Below, piece after piece: positions 36,421-51,437 of a DNA stretch of 64,000 bases. This DNA is from Paramoeba atlantica (lineage: Eukaryota; Discosea). Where the stretch lies: NCBI GenBank assembly GCA_977017575.1, contig CDRNVI010000144.1, forward strand, positions 248,001 through 312,000, given 5' to 3'. The position numbers and the translations under genes are program-made. Under the pieces are notes generated by a model. That model searched no databases, was not told the DNA's origin, and saw only the letters and a program-made list of their open reading frames with translations. Each line of letters begins with the position of its first letter. Position 1 is the first letter of the stretch.

Positions 36421-37967
36421 AAAGGAAAGTCAATCAAAAAATTCAAAATAAAAAACAAAAGGAAAGGGGAAGGAGGAAAGGGAAAAAAAGAAAAAGGAGG
36501 AAAAGAGGGGGAAAAACAAAAGAGATAAGAAGAAAAAAGGTAAAAAAGGGAGAAAAAGGGGAAAGATAAGGAAGAAACAGGAAGAAAAGAAGAAAAAACC
36601 TCTGATTGAAAGCAGATCAATCAAAGAAAAGAACCCTTTTCAATGTAATTCCACTCTTTTCTGATAAGAATTGGAAAATGTGGAACACTTTTGTCTCTGT
36701 TCTAAAATAAAAGATTAAACAAAAGAAAAGGAAGGAAGAAAAAAAAAGAAAGAAAAAAAAAAGAGAAAAAACAAAGAAAAAAGAGAAGAAAAAAAAGAAA
36801 GAAAAAAAACAAGAAAAAAGAAGAAAAAAAAAGAAAAAAAAGAACCTCATTTGGTGGGATCTCAAGTCTCCCTGACTCCCTAACTCCTCAGCTCCTCTCT
36901 CTCTCTCTTTCTCTCTCTTACCAAGAATTGAATCATCTTCTGGGACATTCCAATTCTTTGAGGGTCCCAAATCGCTGAAAAATGTCAAAGAAGAAAAAAG
37001 AGTTGTTTGAACAAATCAAAAGGACTTTTTAATTTGTTCATAAAACTCCAAAACATCACCACAAAATCCCTTCAATTGTTCTGTCTTTCTTGTTTTTTGG
37101 TTATATTGTCATCTAACAGAAAAATAAAAAAGAAAAGAAAGAAAAATTAGTTTTCCAATTAAAAAAAAACAAAGAAAAACAAAGAAAAGAAAAAAAACAC
37201 ATCACAAAACACCCAACAAAATAAAGGTTTTTGATCTTAAGAAAAAGAGAACGAAAAAAGAAAGAAAAAGAAAAAGAAAAAAAGAAAAAAATACATTTGA
37301 ACAAGATTCGTGAGTTGAGTGGTCATGTGAATGAATTCTTACTGAAATACCTACAAAGAGAAAAGAAAGAAAGAAGAAAGAAAGAAAAAAGAAAGAAAGA
37401 AGAGGGAAAGAAAGAAAGAAAGAAAGAAGAGGGAAAGAAAAGAAATAAAAAAAAAAAATATTATGAAAGGGAGAGAGAAGAGAGAGAGAGAGAGAGAGGA
37501 GAGGAGAGGGAGAGAAGAAAAAGAGAAAGAGAGAGAAAAGTGAGAGAGAAAAGAGAGAGAGAAAGAAAGAAAAGAAAAATAATCATCAGAACAGTATAAT
37601 TTATCCAAAAAATAATCAGAAGAAAAAAAAGAAAAAAAAGAAAGAAAAAGAAAAGAAAAACATTTGAAGAAGATCAGAGGGTCGTGCAAAATTAATTCAA
37701 CAGGCATTGCCCACTGAGCTAGTTGTCCGCCAAAAGCCTTTTTTAACAAATAATAGAGAGAAGAGAGAAGAGAGAAGAGAGAGAGAAAGAAAAAGCGGAA
37801 GAGAAAGAGAAAGAGAAGAGGAGAAGAGAGAGAGAGGAGAGAAGGAGAGAAGGAGAGAAGGAGAGAAGGAGAGAAGGAGAAAGAGAGAGAAGAATTAAAT
37901 ATGATAAAATTATTAAAAGAATAATAAAAGAAAGAAAAAAAAAAATAATAAAATAATAAAATAATAA

Positions 37968-37998
<31 letters not shown>

Positions 37999-38560
37999 TG
38001 AAAATAAAAATAAAAATAAAATAAAAATAAAAATAAAACAAAATAAAAAAATAAAAAATAAAAAAAAAAAACATGATTTGGACATGAAGATTTTCAATTT
38101 CTAATGGAACAGCCCTCTCAAAGTATTGTCAGAAAGATCACTAGAAAGAGAAGAGAGAGAAGAGAGAGGGAGAGAAAAGGGGAGAGAGAAAGAGAGAGAA
38201 GAATGAAAAAGTTAAAAGAAAAAGAAAAAAAAGAAAAAGAAAAAGAAAAAAGAAAAAAAAAAAAAGAAAAAGAAACAAATAAAACAAGAGAAGAAAGGAG
38301 ATAGTTGTTTGCCAAAAGCCTTTTTTAACAAATAATAGAAAGAGAGAAGAGAAAGAGAGAAGAGAGAAGAGAGAGAGAAAGAAAAAGCAGAAGAGAAAGA
38401 GAAAGAGAAGAGGAGAGGAGAGAGAGAGGAGAGAAGGAGAGAATGAGAAAGAGAGAGAAGAAGAAGAAGAGAAGCAAAAAAACAGAGGTTGTGTGTTGCT
38501 CACCCTCCTCTCCCATTCTCTCTCCCCCCCCCCAAGAACCCCCCCCTCTTGCTCTTCCAT
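36421..38560. repeat. Purine-rich tracts with duplicated spacers
   Basis: GA-rich and A-rich blocks (36460-36600, 36715-36845, 37360-37580, 37750-38080, 38140-38290, 38340-38480) alternate with short complex spacers. The words GCCAAAAGCCTTTTTTAAC and AAATAATAGA occur at both about 37730 and 38310, each followed by a GA block, so the block-plus-spacer unit is duplicated. The spacer at 37700-37735 on the minus strand contains TAGCTCAGTGGGCAATGCC, which resembles a tRNA D-arm, but the rest of a tRNA cannot be folded. Confidence 0.6.
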
Positions 38561-38603
38561 TTTTTGTTTTCCATTGTGATTGTGGGTATTTGTAATTTTT
38601 TTT

Positions 38604-38649
38604 CATACTCTCTGGGTTCAAATTTTCAGATTCACATCCAGAGAGTATG
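38604..38649 (+). repeat. Hairpin element copy 4
   Basis: Left arm CATACTCTCTGGGT and right arm ATCCAGAGAGTATG enclose TCAAATTTTCAGATTCAC. Downstream lie GAAAAATCCAAATG and, 40 bases on, CAGATGAAATCTTCCAATC, which also follows copy 7. Confidence 0.85.
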
Positions 38650-39390
38650 AAAAATCCAAATGAAAAAAACACAAAAACATTGTCCTCCCAGATGAAATCT
38701 TCCAATCTCACAAACAAAAGGGAAAAAGAGAGGAACTAAAAAAAAAGAATTACCCTCAAGAGAGAGAAAAGACAAAGGGGGAAAACAGCAGTGAGAAAAA
38801 AAAGAAAAAAAAAACAAGAAAAAAAAAGGGAAAGACAAAAGAAAGAAAAGAAAAAAGGAGAAAAAAAACAGATGGAGAAAAAAGAAAAAAAGAAAACCCA
38901 AGAAAAGAAAAAAAAGGAAAACTCAAAAAAACAAAAAAAGGGAGAAAAAGGAAAAAGAGAAGAGAAGGAGGAAAAAACCTCTTTTCTTGATCAGCCAGAA
39001 TGCCCCTCTCCCCTCCCCCTCCCACGAAACATCCCCCCCCACCCCCCACCCCTCCTCAAAAAATTATCATCATGATATTTGTGGTTGATTCTACCACCAT
39101 CCCTTTTAACCCCCCCCTCTCCTCCTTTTCCTCCCTCTCCCCCCATCACCCACCCCACAGAAAAAGGCAGTTGTTCAAGTCAGTTTGGAAGCTCCCTCAA
39201 TGGAGGTCACATTGAGTGGAAAAGAGAATGAAAGAGGAAAAAAAGAGAGGGAGGGGGAACTGAAGAGGTCGGAAGAAGAAAACTGAAGAGGGTGAAGAGG
39301 AGAGAAGAAGAGGAAGAAAAAACGAAAAAAAAAAACAACCAATTATCAAGCTGACAAAGAGCATCTTTTCGCCCTTTCTCTTTCCCGAAA
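38650..39390. other. Purine-rich spacer, no gene
   Basis: A-rich and GA-rich sequence with a C-rich patch (39000-39060, CCCCTCCCC-type) and a second (39105-39160). Frames here are Lys/Glu or Pro runs. This interval is paralogous to 60330-61200 by its end points. Confidence 0.4.
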
Positions 39391-39397
39391 AATTAAA

Positions 39398-39432
39398 GGA
39401 TCTAAATCAGCGGCTCAACCGCTTTTTTTTTG
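39398..39432 (+). other. GGATCTAAA box with GCGG hairpin and T-run
   Basis: GGATCTAAA (39398-39406) is followed by AGCGGCTCAACCGCT (39409-39423), an inverted repeat, and by a T-run. The same arrangement with a perfect 15-base palindrome is at 61234-61268. It could be the 3' end of an RNA polymerase III transcript (hairpin plus T-run) or a promoter box. GATCTAAA(T) also occurs at about 1037, 2711 and 56351. Confidence 0.4.
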
Positions 39433-39977
39433 TTTGGTGAAAAGGAGGAAGAGAGAAGAGAGAAGAGAGAAGAGAGAAGAGAGAGAGAGAAAGAAAGAGA
39501 GAGAGACTTTGTTCAGTAAAATTTTGTGTTTAGGTTATTGAATTCAAGGGATCTCCTCTTTTTCCTTTGGTTTTTTTCTTGACTTTTCATGGTTTGTTTC
39601 TTTTGTTTCTTTTGTTTTTCTTTCTTTCTCCTTTCTTTTTTTTTTGTCTTTTTGGATTTTTGTCTCAACCTTCCAAAGATTGTTCTGAGGTTTTCTTTCT
39701 TTTTTTGTCATTTCAAACTTTTCAAACTGCTGTTTTTAATTTTTTTCTCTTTTTGAATGTATTTTGGTGACCCCCAAAAAATTATATTTGAAGTGGAGAA
39801 GGGAGAATGAATACATAGAAAGAGAAAAGAGAGAAAGGTAGGGGAAAAAAAAGAAGGATAGTTGCCTTTCAAAAAGTAATTGTTAGATTCAATAAAAATC
39901 AATTTATTCAAATTTTAAAGAGCAAGTGAGTGGGTGATGTTCCTGCCCCCCCACTCCTCTTTTTTTGTTGTTTAAAA
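39433..39977. other. No gene recognised
   Basis: A GA-repeat (39445-39505) is followed by TTTGTGTTTAGG and a T-rich stretch with CTCTTTTTCCTTTGGTTTTT, which has a close counterpart at 61515-61550. No credible gene. Confidence 0.4.
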
Positions 39978-41255
39978 TCAAATTGTTTTGTTGAGAGAAA
40001 TAAGAATGAGAATTTTATTTGTGACCCCACAGAGTGGCACAAAGAACACACTGCTTTTGAAAAACAAAGATTTACTTTTGAGAGAGAGTGAGTTGGTGTT
40101 TGCATTTTCGTTTTGGCTCTCACTCTCCCCTTCAAAATTGTGAGAATGGATGTTTACCCACTCAGCAAGCGCCTCCCATCTCAACCCTGACAACAGTACA
40201 ATAAAATGTGAGAGTTTAAAGTTTCCATTCTGGAATAAAAGACCTGGACTGGTGGGGTCATGAATGCCTTTTTGTGCCATTTGGGAGGAATTTATTCTGG
40301 GGATGAAGGTCTGTTCGACTGAAAACCATCATCATGTTATTCACCAAATGAGGAAGACCACATTTTTCTCTGTTTTTTTTGGTCTCTGTTCTCCTGCTGC
40401 TATTCCTGCCTTCACCATTGACTTGACAAGATGGTAGGTCACTTGTTCATCCTTCTTCTCCTTGTAGAAACTCAAGATCTTCATCAATAAGGCAGGAATG
40501 ATCACTTCCAATCTTAACTTCATCACAAGTCATCGATATTTCTCATCTTGTATTCAATCCTTGAGTGTTGCAACCTTGGCTGTCAATTGTTTTTGTTGAA
40601 GATGGAGTATCTGGGTGACCATATCTTCTCTGCTCTGAGTTCCACCATTACGTGATTTTGAACCTGCAAAAATTGAAAAAAGAAAGTGGATGAAGTATTG
40701 TTTTGCTTGTGTTTTTATTGACTTGTACTTTTCACTGAACTGATGAATTTCATAACTTTTCTCAATGTTGATAATCGAAAACAAGCCAATAAAAACACCT
40801 TTATTCCTTATCATGCTTTTGTTGTATCCCACACAAAGTCAGAGAGATACCAAAACGCTTGATCAATTCCTCAAAATCACCCAAGGCAAACCCTCCAACA
40901 TGAAAAAAAGGTCTTGTTCAACCCTTCAGGGAAGGAGTAATCAATTCCCCAATATTGGATCATTTTCTTTGCTTCTTCAGAAGTTAGAGGAGTTACAGAA
41001 ACTGTCCATTTTGCTGGGTCTTTTTGTAATTTTGTTCTTTTTGCTGATTGAGCTTGCTGTGTGGTTTTGAATGCAAGATTATTGAACAAATTGATCAATC
41101 GTTGTTGTGAATCATAAACCTTCTCCATAATTTGTTTTGTGATGTTATTCCACAAATTTTTGAGAGACTGGTCCTTGTAATTGTTTCTGTTGTCTTTTCA
41201 AACATTGAATGCAAACTTTGACATTATTGAGCAAATTTTCGTGTCTGTTGCAGTT
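39978..41255 (-). pseudogene. Unrecognised decayed gene with TGA breaks and a possible intron
   Basis: On the minus strand a frame runs from about 41250 (KFAFNV, TGA, KDNRNNYKDQSLKNLWNN) through TVSVTPLTSEEAKKMIQYWG to about 40880, then in a shifted frame FEELIKRFGISLTLCGIQQ. After about 130 bases ending in TTTTTTGCAG, an intron-like 3' splice site at about 40668, a frame continues from GSKSRNGGTQSREDMVTQIL to 39978. It is interrupted by TGA at 40554, 40530 and 40341 and by further TGA just after, again where Arg fits (VATLKD-x-IQDEKYR-x-LVMKL). The product would be largely helical. I recognise no family; both an element gene and an old host pseudogene are possible. Confidence 0.4.
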
Positions 41256-41381
41256 TCAACCTGAAACACAAAGCTTGTTCTTCTGGAGAAACTTTTCAAA
41301 TGTGCACAAATGGCATTCTTTTGGTGGCTTGAGGGTGAGTTTTCTTGATTTTGTCTTCAATTTCTTGGGAATTCATGGCTA

Positions 41382-41675
41382 TTGGTTCAAAAAAGTGAAA
41401 CAAGAAATTTATTGAGTGGCTCTCTTGCTTTAATGGCAGAATTTGGTTGGATATTCTGTGTTTCCAGGTTCCATTATTGGCCCTATGCTTGGGCATTCCC
41501 TCAAAATATTCATCAGGACCAGAATTTTCAGAGGGTGTTGTTTGTGGAGGATGAGAGGAGACTGGACAAGGATATGAAATTGGAAGAGGAAGGTGAGAGG
41601 AGTTTTGTTACAAACCCTGTTCAATTGTCTTCTATTCAATTTGATGCCATCTTGTCACTCTGCTCCTCTGATTGA
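41382..41675 (+). pseudogene. Possible remnant of a coding sequence
   Basis: A 97-residue frame with mixed composition (AEFGWIFCVSRFHYWPYAWAF, shown here as its aromatic part, then an acidic tail ending at TGA) continues past the stop for about 250 bases in the same frame. AATAAA lies at about 41919, so a plus-strand transcript could end there. No domain is recognised and the frame could be chance. Confidence 0.2.
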
Positions 41676-41679
41676 TCAC

Positions 41680-42770
41680 TGCTCCCTCCCTCCCTTCCTT
41701 CCTCCTTTTCAATTGTATTTTTCCCTTGTTTTACTTTTCCTTTTCCTATTTTTCCTGATGTTTATTTTATCCTGTCCCAATTTGATTCTGTCATTGTTTC
41801 GATCAAAACACTGATTTTACACTCTCTTTTATCTCTGTCACACCCCCATCTCAACTGTGTTTCTCTGCTCCTGCATTTTATCTCTAGTTCTAATGTTCCC
41901 CTTGTATTTACCTGATGAATAAAACTCACATTTTTGACTTTTCTTTGGTGTGTGTGTTTCTGTGTTCTTTGTCTCCTGCTCTCCAGGGATCTGTTGATTG
42001 TGACAAGTTTGATGGACAAAGTGATGAGACCAGAGGAGAAGTTCCTGGAAGATGAGGAGAAGAAACCAGAGGTATAAGAGGAGTAGATACTGGAGGACAA
42101 GGGGAAGATACTGGAGGGTGAGGGGCTCTGAGAAATATAATGTGTGTGATTTCAGATCAGCAGGGCCCAGCAGTCCATTATTGTATTGGCCTCCTCAGAA
42201 GAAAAGGGAGTTGCATTAATTGTTCTCTTTTCCAGATCTTGCTACAGTTTCTGATGCTGTGCATATTTTGCTAGCCAAGCTTTCAAAAAAAAGTGAGGTC
42301 GAGATCGAAAATTGTTTTCCTTGGTGATGAAAGATTTCTTCCTCAATTTGTTTTGCAACTGAATTCCAAATTATTTTGAGTCAACCATCTTTAAATTCTT
42401 CACTGTTCCCTTTCGACACTTCAAAAACAAAAAGTTTCAACAAATTTCTTCTTCTGTGATTGTTACTGGATTGTCCTCGAATTTTTTTTCTCACTCAGTG
42501 TTCAACCATCAAAGGACAGTCTGCCAAATAGCTTTGTTTGCTTTTTTTTGTATTTTCTGGAATTTCACTCTGACCCCCTTGAGGAACTCTGTAAAAGCAA
42601 AAGAAAAGCTCAAAGTGATCCTCAAGCAAGCAGATGAGTTCAAGGAATTGAAGGAAAACAAGAGAATTTTGAGGGAGTTGGGGGGGGGTAGAGTAAAAAA
42701 AAGAAAGAAAAAAACCTCCACCTGGAGTGGAGGGTTCAAACCACCACCAAAAAAAATCAAAAGACAAAAA
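41680..42770. other. Spacer before the tRNA cluster, no gene recognised
   Basis: The DNA is mixed in composition and low in CpG. Short frames exist on both strands without a domain. A 119-residue plus-strand frame at 42456-42815 runs antisense into the tRNA-Met gene and is rejected. Confidence 0.4.
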
Positions 42771-42774
42771 AAAG

Positions 42775-42847
42775 TGCTCCCGGTGAGGATCGAACTCACG
42801 ACCTTCAGATTATGAGACTGACGCTCTACCGACTGAGCCACGGAAGC
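42775..42847 (-). tRNA. trnM-CAT: tRNA-Met (CAT), elongator type
   Basis: The minus strand folds as a complete cloverleaf of 73 bases. The acceptor GCTTCCG pairs with CGGGAGC and the discriminator is A. The D-arm is GCTC/GAGC, the anticodon loop CTCATAA gives CAT, and the T-arm is GTGAG TTCGATC CTCAC. There is no intron. A T-run follows as terminator. Confidence 0.93.
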
Positions 42848-43269
42848 CACTGTCAATGTTCAAACTCTGTTTTTTTGTGAAGTCATCAAACTCAGAAAAG
42901 CATCTTATCAGCACTGGTTTCTATGATTGACCTATGTGCTTTTAACACACAACATGCTCCTCAACACTCTCAAAACCTTTTGATCCATAATCTTTAGTAA
43001 AGGAATGGAGCTGTAATTTCAAAGATCCAACAATAAGATAATGACTGGACAAGGGGAAACCATTACAAATAATGCCATCCCTGAGCACAACCCATGCAAT
43101 GCTCTACACACTAAAGATAAAAAAATAAAAAAATATTAAGTTATTTTATCTTCAAAACTGAACAAAAATTAAAGAATGAACAAAGTGATGGAGAAAAAGA
43201 CAAACAAAAAAGAAAAGACAAACATGAAAGGACAGAGAAATAAAAAAGAAAAGAAAAAAAAAAGAAAGT

Positions 43270-43342
43270 AGGCTCCAATGGGAATCGAACCCATGACCTC
43301 CACCTTACTAGGGTGGCGCTCTGCCAGCTAAGCTATGGAGCC
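43270..43342 (-). tRNA. trnT-AGT: tRNA-Thr (AGT)
   Basis: The cloverleaf of 73 bases has the acceptor GGCTCCA/TGGAGCC, the anticodon stem CCACC/GGTGG around the loop CTAGTAA (anticodon AGT) and the T-arm ATGGG TTCGATT CCCAT. The discriminator is T. T-rich DNA follows. Position 34 A would be edited to inosine. Confidence 0.93.
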
Positions 43343-43830
43343 ACTTGCTTCAAAAAAAAAGATTTTTTTTTAGTGACCACTGGGACATTTATCAGTCCAC
43401 AGAGTTGAAAGAAGAAGTTGAAAGAAAAAATAAATCAAAAAAACTTTATCAACTTTAAAAAATAAGAAAACAAAAAAAACAAAAACAAATCTAACACCAT
43501 TTGAAAGAGAAAATCAAGGCACAAGCAAGATAATAATCCAACTTGTCTTGAATAATTGACAAATACTGGTTGTGATTGGACAAAACTTTATCAATTGAGA
43601 ATATCAAAAGACTGACAGAAAGAAAAAAAAAGAATATGAAAGAAAGAAGAAGGAAAAAAAAAGAAATAAGAGAGGGGGAAAAAAAGAAAGAAGAAAAGAA
43701 AGAAAAGAGAAAGGGAAAGGGAAAGGGAAAGGGAAAGGGAAAAGAAAAAAAAAAAAAAGGGGAAAAAAAAAAGAAAAAGAAAAAAGAAAAAGAGAGAAAT
43801 TGAAGGAAAAAAAAAGAAATGAAAAACAAA
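43343..43830. other. Spacer with purine-rich tract
   Basis: A-rich DNA with a GAAAGG repeat at 43705-43742 (five copies of GGGAAA-type words) and longer purine runs to 43800. No gene. Confidence 0.5.
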
Positions 43831-43902
43831 TGCCACCACCGGGAATCGAACCCAGGTCTCAGGAGCCACAATCCTGCACTCTGCCAACTAAGCTCTAGGG
43901 CA
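43831..43902 (-). tRNA. trnH-GTG: tRNA-His (GTG), imperfect acceptor stem
   Basis: The anticodon arm CAGGA TTGTGGC TCCTG gives GTG, and TTGTGGC is the typical His loop. The T-arm CTGGG TTCGATT CCCGG and a D-arm GCTT/GAGT are present. The acceptor is ambiguous: TGCCCTA pairs with GGTGGCA only in five of seven positions, and shifting the 5' end to GCTGCCC pairs better but lengthens the spacer to the D-arm. The copy may be real with unusual processing, or slightly decayed. T-runs follow downstream. Confidence 0.75.
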
Positions 43903-44286
43903 GCATATTTTCAAAAAAAGAAAAAAATGAAAAAAAAACACTCACTGGGAATTAGGTTCTGGCTGCCTGTATTTTGGGGGTGGTATCTGAGAATGGCTGT
44001 GTTTTTCTCCCCAAAAAAAATATCAATAAAAAAGAGACTCTGATAAAAAAGGGTGTTAAAAATATGAGTTTTTCCAAGCTTTTTCAAACAAGATATGAAC
44101 ATTCTGCTCTTGAACCCCTGCAAGAGAAAAAGAAGAAGGAGAGAAGAGAAAGAAGAAAAAAAAATGATCTTGAAACAATTTTTGAATCTCCATTTTGAAA
44201 ACAAACAATCAGACCTGAGATCAAGAGTTTGTTCAATTAAAAAGGGGTGGCTGTGAGTGACCTGGAATGGATTCTGAAAAAAAAAA

Positions 44287-44357
44287 TGCGCCACCCGGGA
44301 ATCGAACCCGGCCCGTCCGCTTGGAAGGCGGACATCCTGCCACTAGACTAGCAGCGC
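44287..44357 (-). tRNA. trnG-TCC: tRNA-Gly (TCC)
   Basis: The 71-base cloverleaf has acceptor GCGCTGC/GTGGCGC with discriminator A, the anticodon stem TCCGC/GCGGA around CTTCCAA (anticodon TCC) and the T-arm CCGGG TTCGATT CCCGG. A run of T follows immediately as terminator. It is the fourth tRNA gene in a row on the minus strand, 255 bases from the 28S 3' end. Confidence 0.93.
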
Positions 44358-44611
44358 ATCTTATCAAAAAAGGTGAAAAAATAACCAAAAAAGAAAAACG
44401 GGAGAGAATATAAATATAGAAAAACAACAAATAAAGATTGTCGGTTATACTCAACCCTCAAGTAAAATTTATTGAACGAAAAAAATGAGAGGGGAAGAAG
44501 AGAGGGATGAGGGAGGGAGAGGGGGAAGTAAATATATCTGTTACCTCAAGTTAAAAATAAGTAAAAAAGAAAAAAAATAATAAAAAATAGTTATTATTTT
44601 TTAATTTTAAA

Positions 44612-48648
<4,037 letters not shown>

Positions 48649-48973
48649 TCAATCAAAAAAGAAAGAATAAACTAAAAAAGGAGAATTAAAAAACTGAATT
48701 TGAAAATACATTTTATTTCAATTTTGAAAAAAAGAAAAATAATAAATAAAGATATTTATTATTTTTTACTATTTTTTCAAAAAAAAAATAGAATTGAATT
48801 TAAAATTCGATTAATTTTTTTCTTTTTTTTAGTATCTTTTTACTTTTTCAAGATTTGGTATTATTTTTAAGAAAGTATTTCATTTTCAATAAATAGAAAA
48901 GATAGAAAATAGTTTCTCAATAAAATCTCTTTTTTGTAAAAAATAAATTTTAAAAAAAGATAAAGAATAAAAT
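48649..48973 (-). other. ITS2
   Basis: AT-rich internal transcribed spacer of about 325 bases between the 5.8S and 28S genes. It is removed during rRNA maturation. Boundaries are estimated. Confidence 0.85.
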
Positions 48974-49128
48974 GACACTCAAATAAATATACTCTTAGGA
49001 TGAAACCTAAAAGTGCAATATGCGTTCAAAGATTCGATGATTCACTGAGTTCTGCAATTCACATTACGTATCGCATTTTGCTGCGTTCTTCATCGTTACG
49101 AGAACCAAGATATCCATTGTTAAAAGTT
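48974..49128 (-). rRNA. 5.8S rRNA: 5.8S rRNA
   Basis: The gene starts AACTTTTAACAATGGATATC and contains GATGAAGAACGCAGCAAAAT and GAATCATCGAATCTTTGAAC, which are near-universal in eukaryotes. The 3' end is estimated from the usual length of about 155 bases. Confidence 0.95.
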
Positions 49129-49336
49129 GTTTTTTTATTTTTGTTTTTGTTGTTTTATTTTCATTTTAATTTTTATCAAATGAATGAATTTTGAACATTT
49201 TTTGATACAATTAAAATATCAAAAAAAAGTTTAAATAACAATAAAAACATGTTAAAATACATTTTAAAAAGTTTAAACACATTTTCACTTTTTCAAAAGG
49301 AGTTTTTGAAAAGAAAAGATAATTAATAAGAAATAT
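49129..49336 (-). other. ITS1
   Basis: AT-rich internal transcribed spacer of about 208 bases between 18S and 5.8S. Confidence 0.85.
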
Positions 49337-49496
49337 TAATGATCCATCCGCAGGTTCACCTACGGATACCTTGTTACGACTTTTGCTTCTTTTAGTTGGC
49401 AAGGTTTACTCAAATTCTCAAAAACAAACTTATTAACCGAAATCAATAAGTAACTGTTTCTAATCCTAAGATTTCACCGGACCAACCATCAGTAGC

Positions 49497-49531
<35 letters not shown>

Positions 49532-50089
49532 ATCAGCACAAGCTGTTGACTTGTGCTTACTAGGAATTCCTCGTTCACGATAAATAATTGCAAGTATCGA
49601 TCCCCAGCACGATACAATTTCAAAAGTTTACCCAAAATGTTTATCCGTAAAAGACAAACGTGACTTTTCAGCCAAGGCCTTTTGTACTTGTTGATTGTAT
49701 CAGTGTAGCGCGCGTGCAGCCCAGAACATCTAAAGGGCATCACAGACCTGTTATTGCCTCAAACTTCCCTTGGTTAAACACCAAGTGTCCCTCTAAGAAG
49801 TTTAAAGGAATAAATCCTTTTTAATATCAATAAAAACGAGTTTTCTTAATAAACAAGTTAAGCGTTAACAAAATCCATTTACTAAAAACCCTCATAACTG
49901 TTATTATTAATACAACTAATTAGTAGGCTGAGGTCTCGTTCGTTATCGGAATTAACCAGACAAATCACTCCACCAACTAAGAACGGCCATGCACCACCAC
50001 CCACAGAATCAAGAAAGAGCTCTCAATCTGTCAATCCTAACTGTGTCTGGACCTGGTAAGTTTTCCCGTGTTGAGTCAAATTAAGCCGC

Positions 50090-50158
<69 letters not shown>

Positions 50159-51437
50159 AGAACCCAAAAACTTACTGATTTCTCGTAAAAAGGTACTGGG
50201 AGAGTCATCTTTATTCAAAATAAAACGTCTTCCAACCCCTGGTCGGCATCGTTTATGGTTAAGACTACGACGGTATCTGATCGTCTTCGATCCCCTAACT
50301 TTCGTTCTTGATTAATGAAAACATCTTTGACAAATGCTTTCGCAGAAGTTAGTCTTTCATAAATCCAAGAATTTCACCTCTGACAATTAAATACTAATGC
50401 CCCCAACTATCCCTTTTAATCATTACATTAGTTCTAAAAAACCAATAAAATAGACCCAATGTCTTGTTCCATTATCCCATGCTAATAGTATTCATTGCAA
50501 TTTACAAATTTGCTTGCTTTGAACACTCTAATTTACTCAAAGTAAATGAATTAGAATTCTATTTACTGGTTTTATTAATAAGCAGAACACAAACTCCAAA
50601 GAGAATTCATATCCACAATCTTACTAATAAAGGTCCAATAAACACTGATTCTCCCAAAAGAAAATCAAATTATCACTCAATTAAGTGCAATAATGAATAT
50701 CTAATAAAATATTTAGAGAATATAATTTAATAAAACACATATGAAAAACCATATGGATTAAATTATAAAACTCTCAAATCCAACTACGAGCTTTTTAACT
50801 GCAACAACTTTAATATATGCTATTGGAGCTGGAATTACCGCGGCTGCTGGCACCAGACTTGCCCTCCAATTGTTACTCGTTAAGGGGTTTAGATTGTACT
50901 CATTCCAATTACCAAATCAAAATAATGAATCGGTATTGTTATTTTTTGTCACTACCTCCCCGTGTCGGGATTGGGTAATTTGCGCGCCTGCTGCCTTCCT
51001 TGGAAGTAGTAGCCGTTTCTCAGGCTCCTTCTCCGGAATCAAACCCTGATTCTCCGTTACCCGTTACCACCATGGTAGTCCTCTATACTACCATCGAAAG
51101 TTGATAGGGCAGAAATTTGAATGAACTATCGTCGGCACAAAAGACCATACGATTCGTAAAGTTATCATGATTCACCATATGTTAACCAGCTCCGAAGAAC
51201 TGCATTGGTTTTTGTATCTAATAAATACATCCCTTCTCTCAAAGGAGTCAGGATTTTATGCATGTATTAGCTCTAGATTTACCACGGTTATCCAAGTAGT
51301 AAAATAAAGGACCATCAAATAAATTATAACTGATTTAATGAGCCATTCGCAGTTTCACAGTACAAGTGTTTATACTTAGACATGCATGGCTTAGTCTTTA
51401 AGACAAGCATATGACTACTGGCAGGATCAACCAGATA
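49337..51437 (-). rRNA. 18S rRNA: 18S (small subunit) rRNA
   Basis: The minus strand starts with ATCTGGTTGATCCTGCCAGT and ends with GTGAACCTGCGGATGGATC followed by ATTA. Universal blocks such as CCAGCAGCCGCGGTAAT and GTACACACCGCCCGT are present. The length of about 2.1 kb exceeds the usual 1.8 kb; an AT-rich expansion lies at about 50400-50760 (variable region 4). No intron with clear features is seen. This gene is the best marker to identify the organism. Confidence 0.97.

Noticed and set aside
37690..37740. tRNA gene on the minus strand (TAGCTCAGTGGGCAATGCC)
   Set aside because: Only a D-arm-like part is present; no anticodon or T-arm can be folded.
37351..38097. 248-residue minus-strand frame
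   Set aside because: Phe/Ser/Leu translation of GA-rich repeats with no domain.
42456..42815. 119-residue plus-strand frame ending VRIELTTFRL
   Set aside because: The end is the antisense translation of the tRNA-Met gene, a classic annotation artefact.
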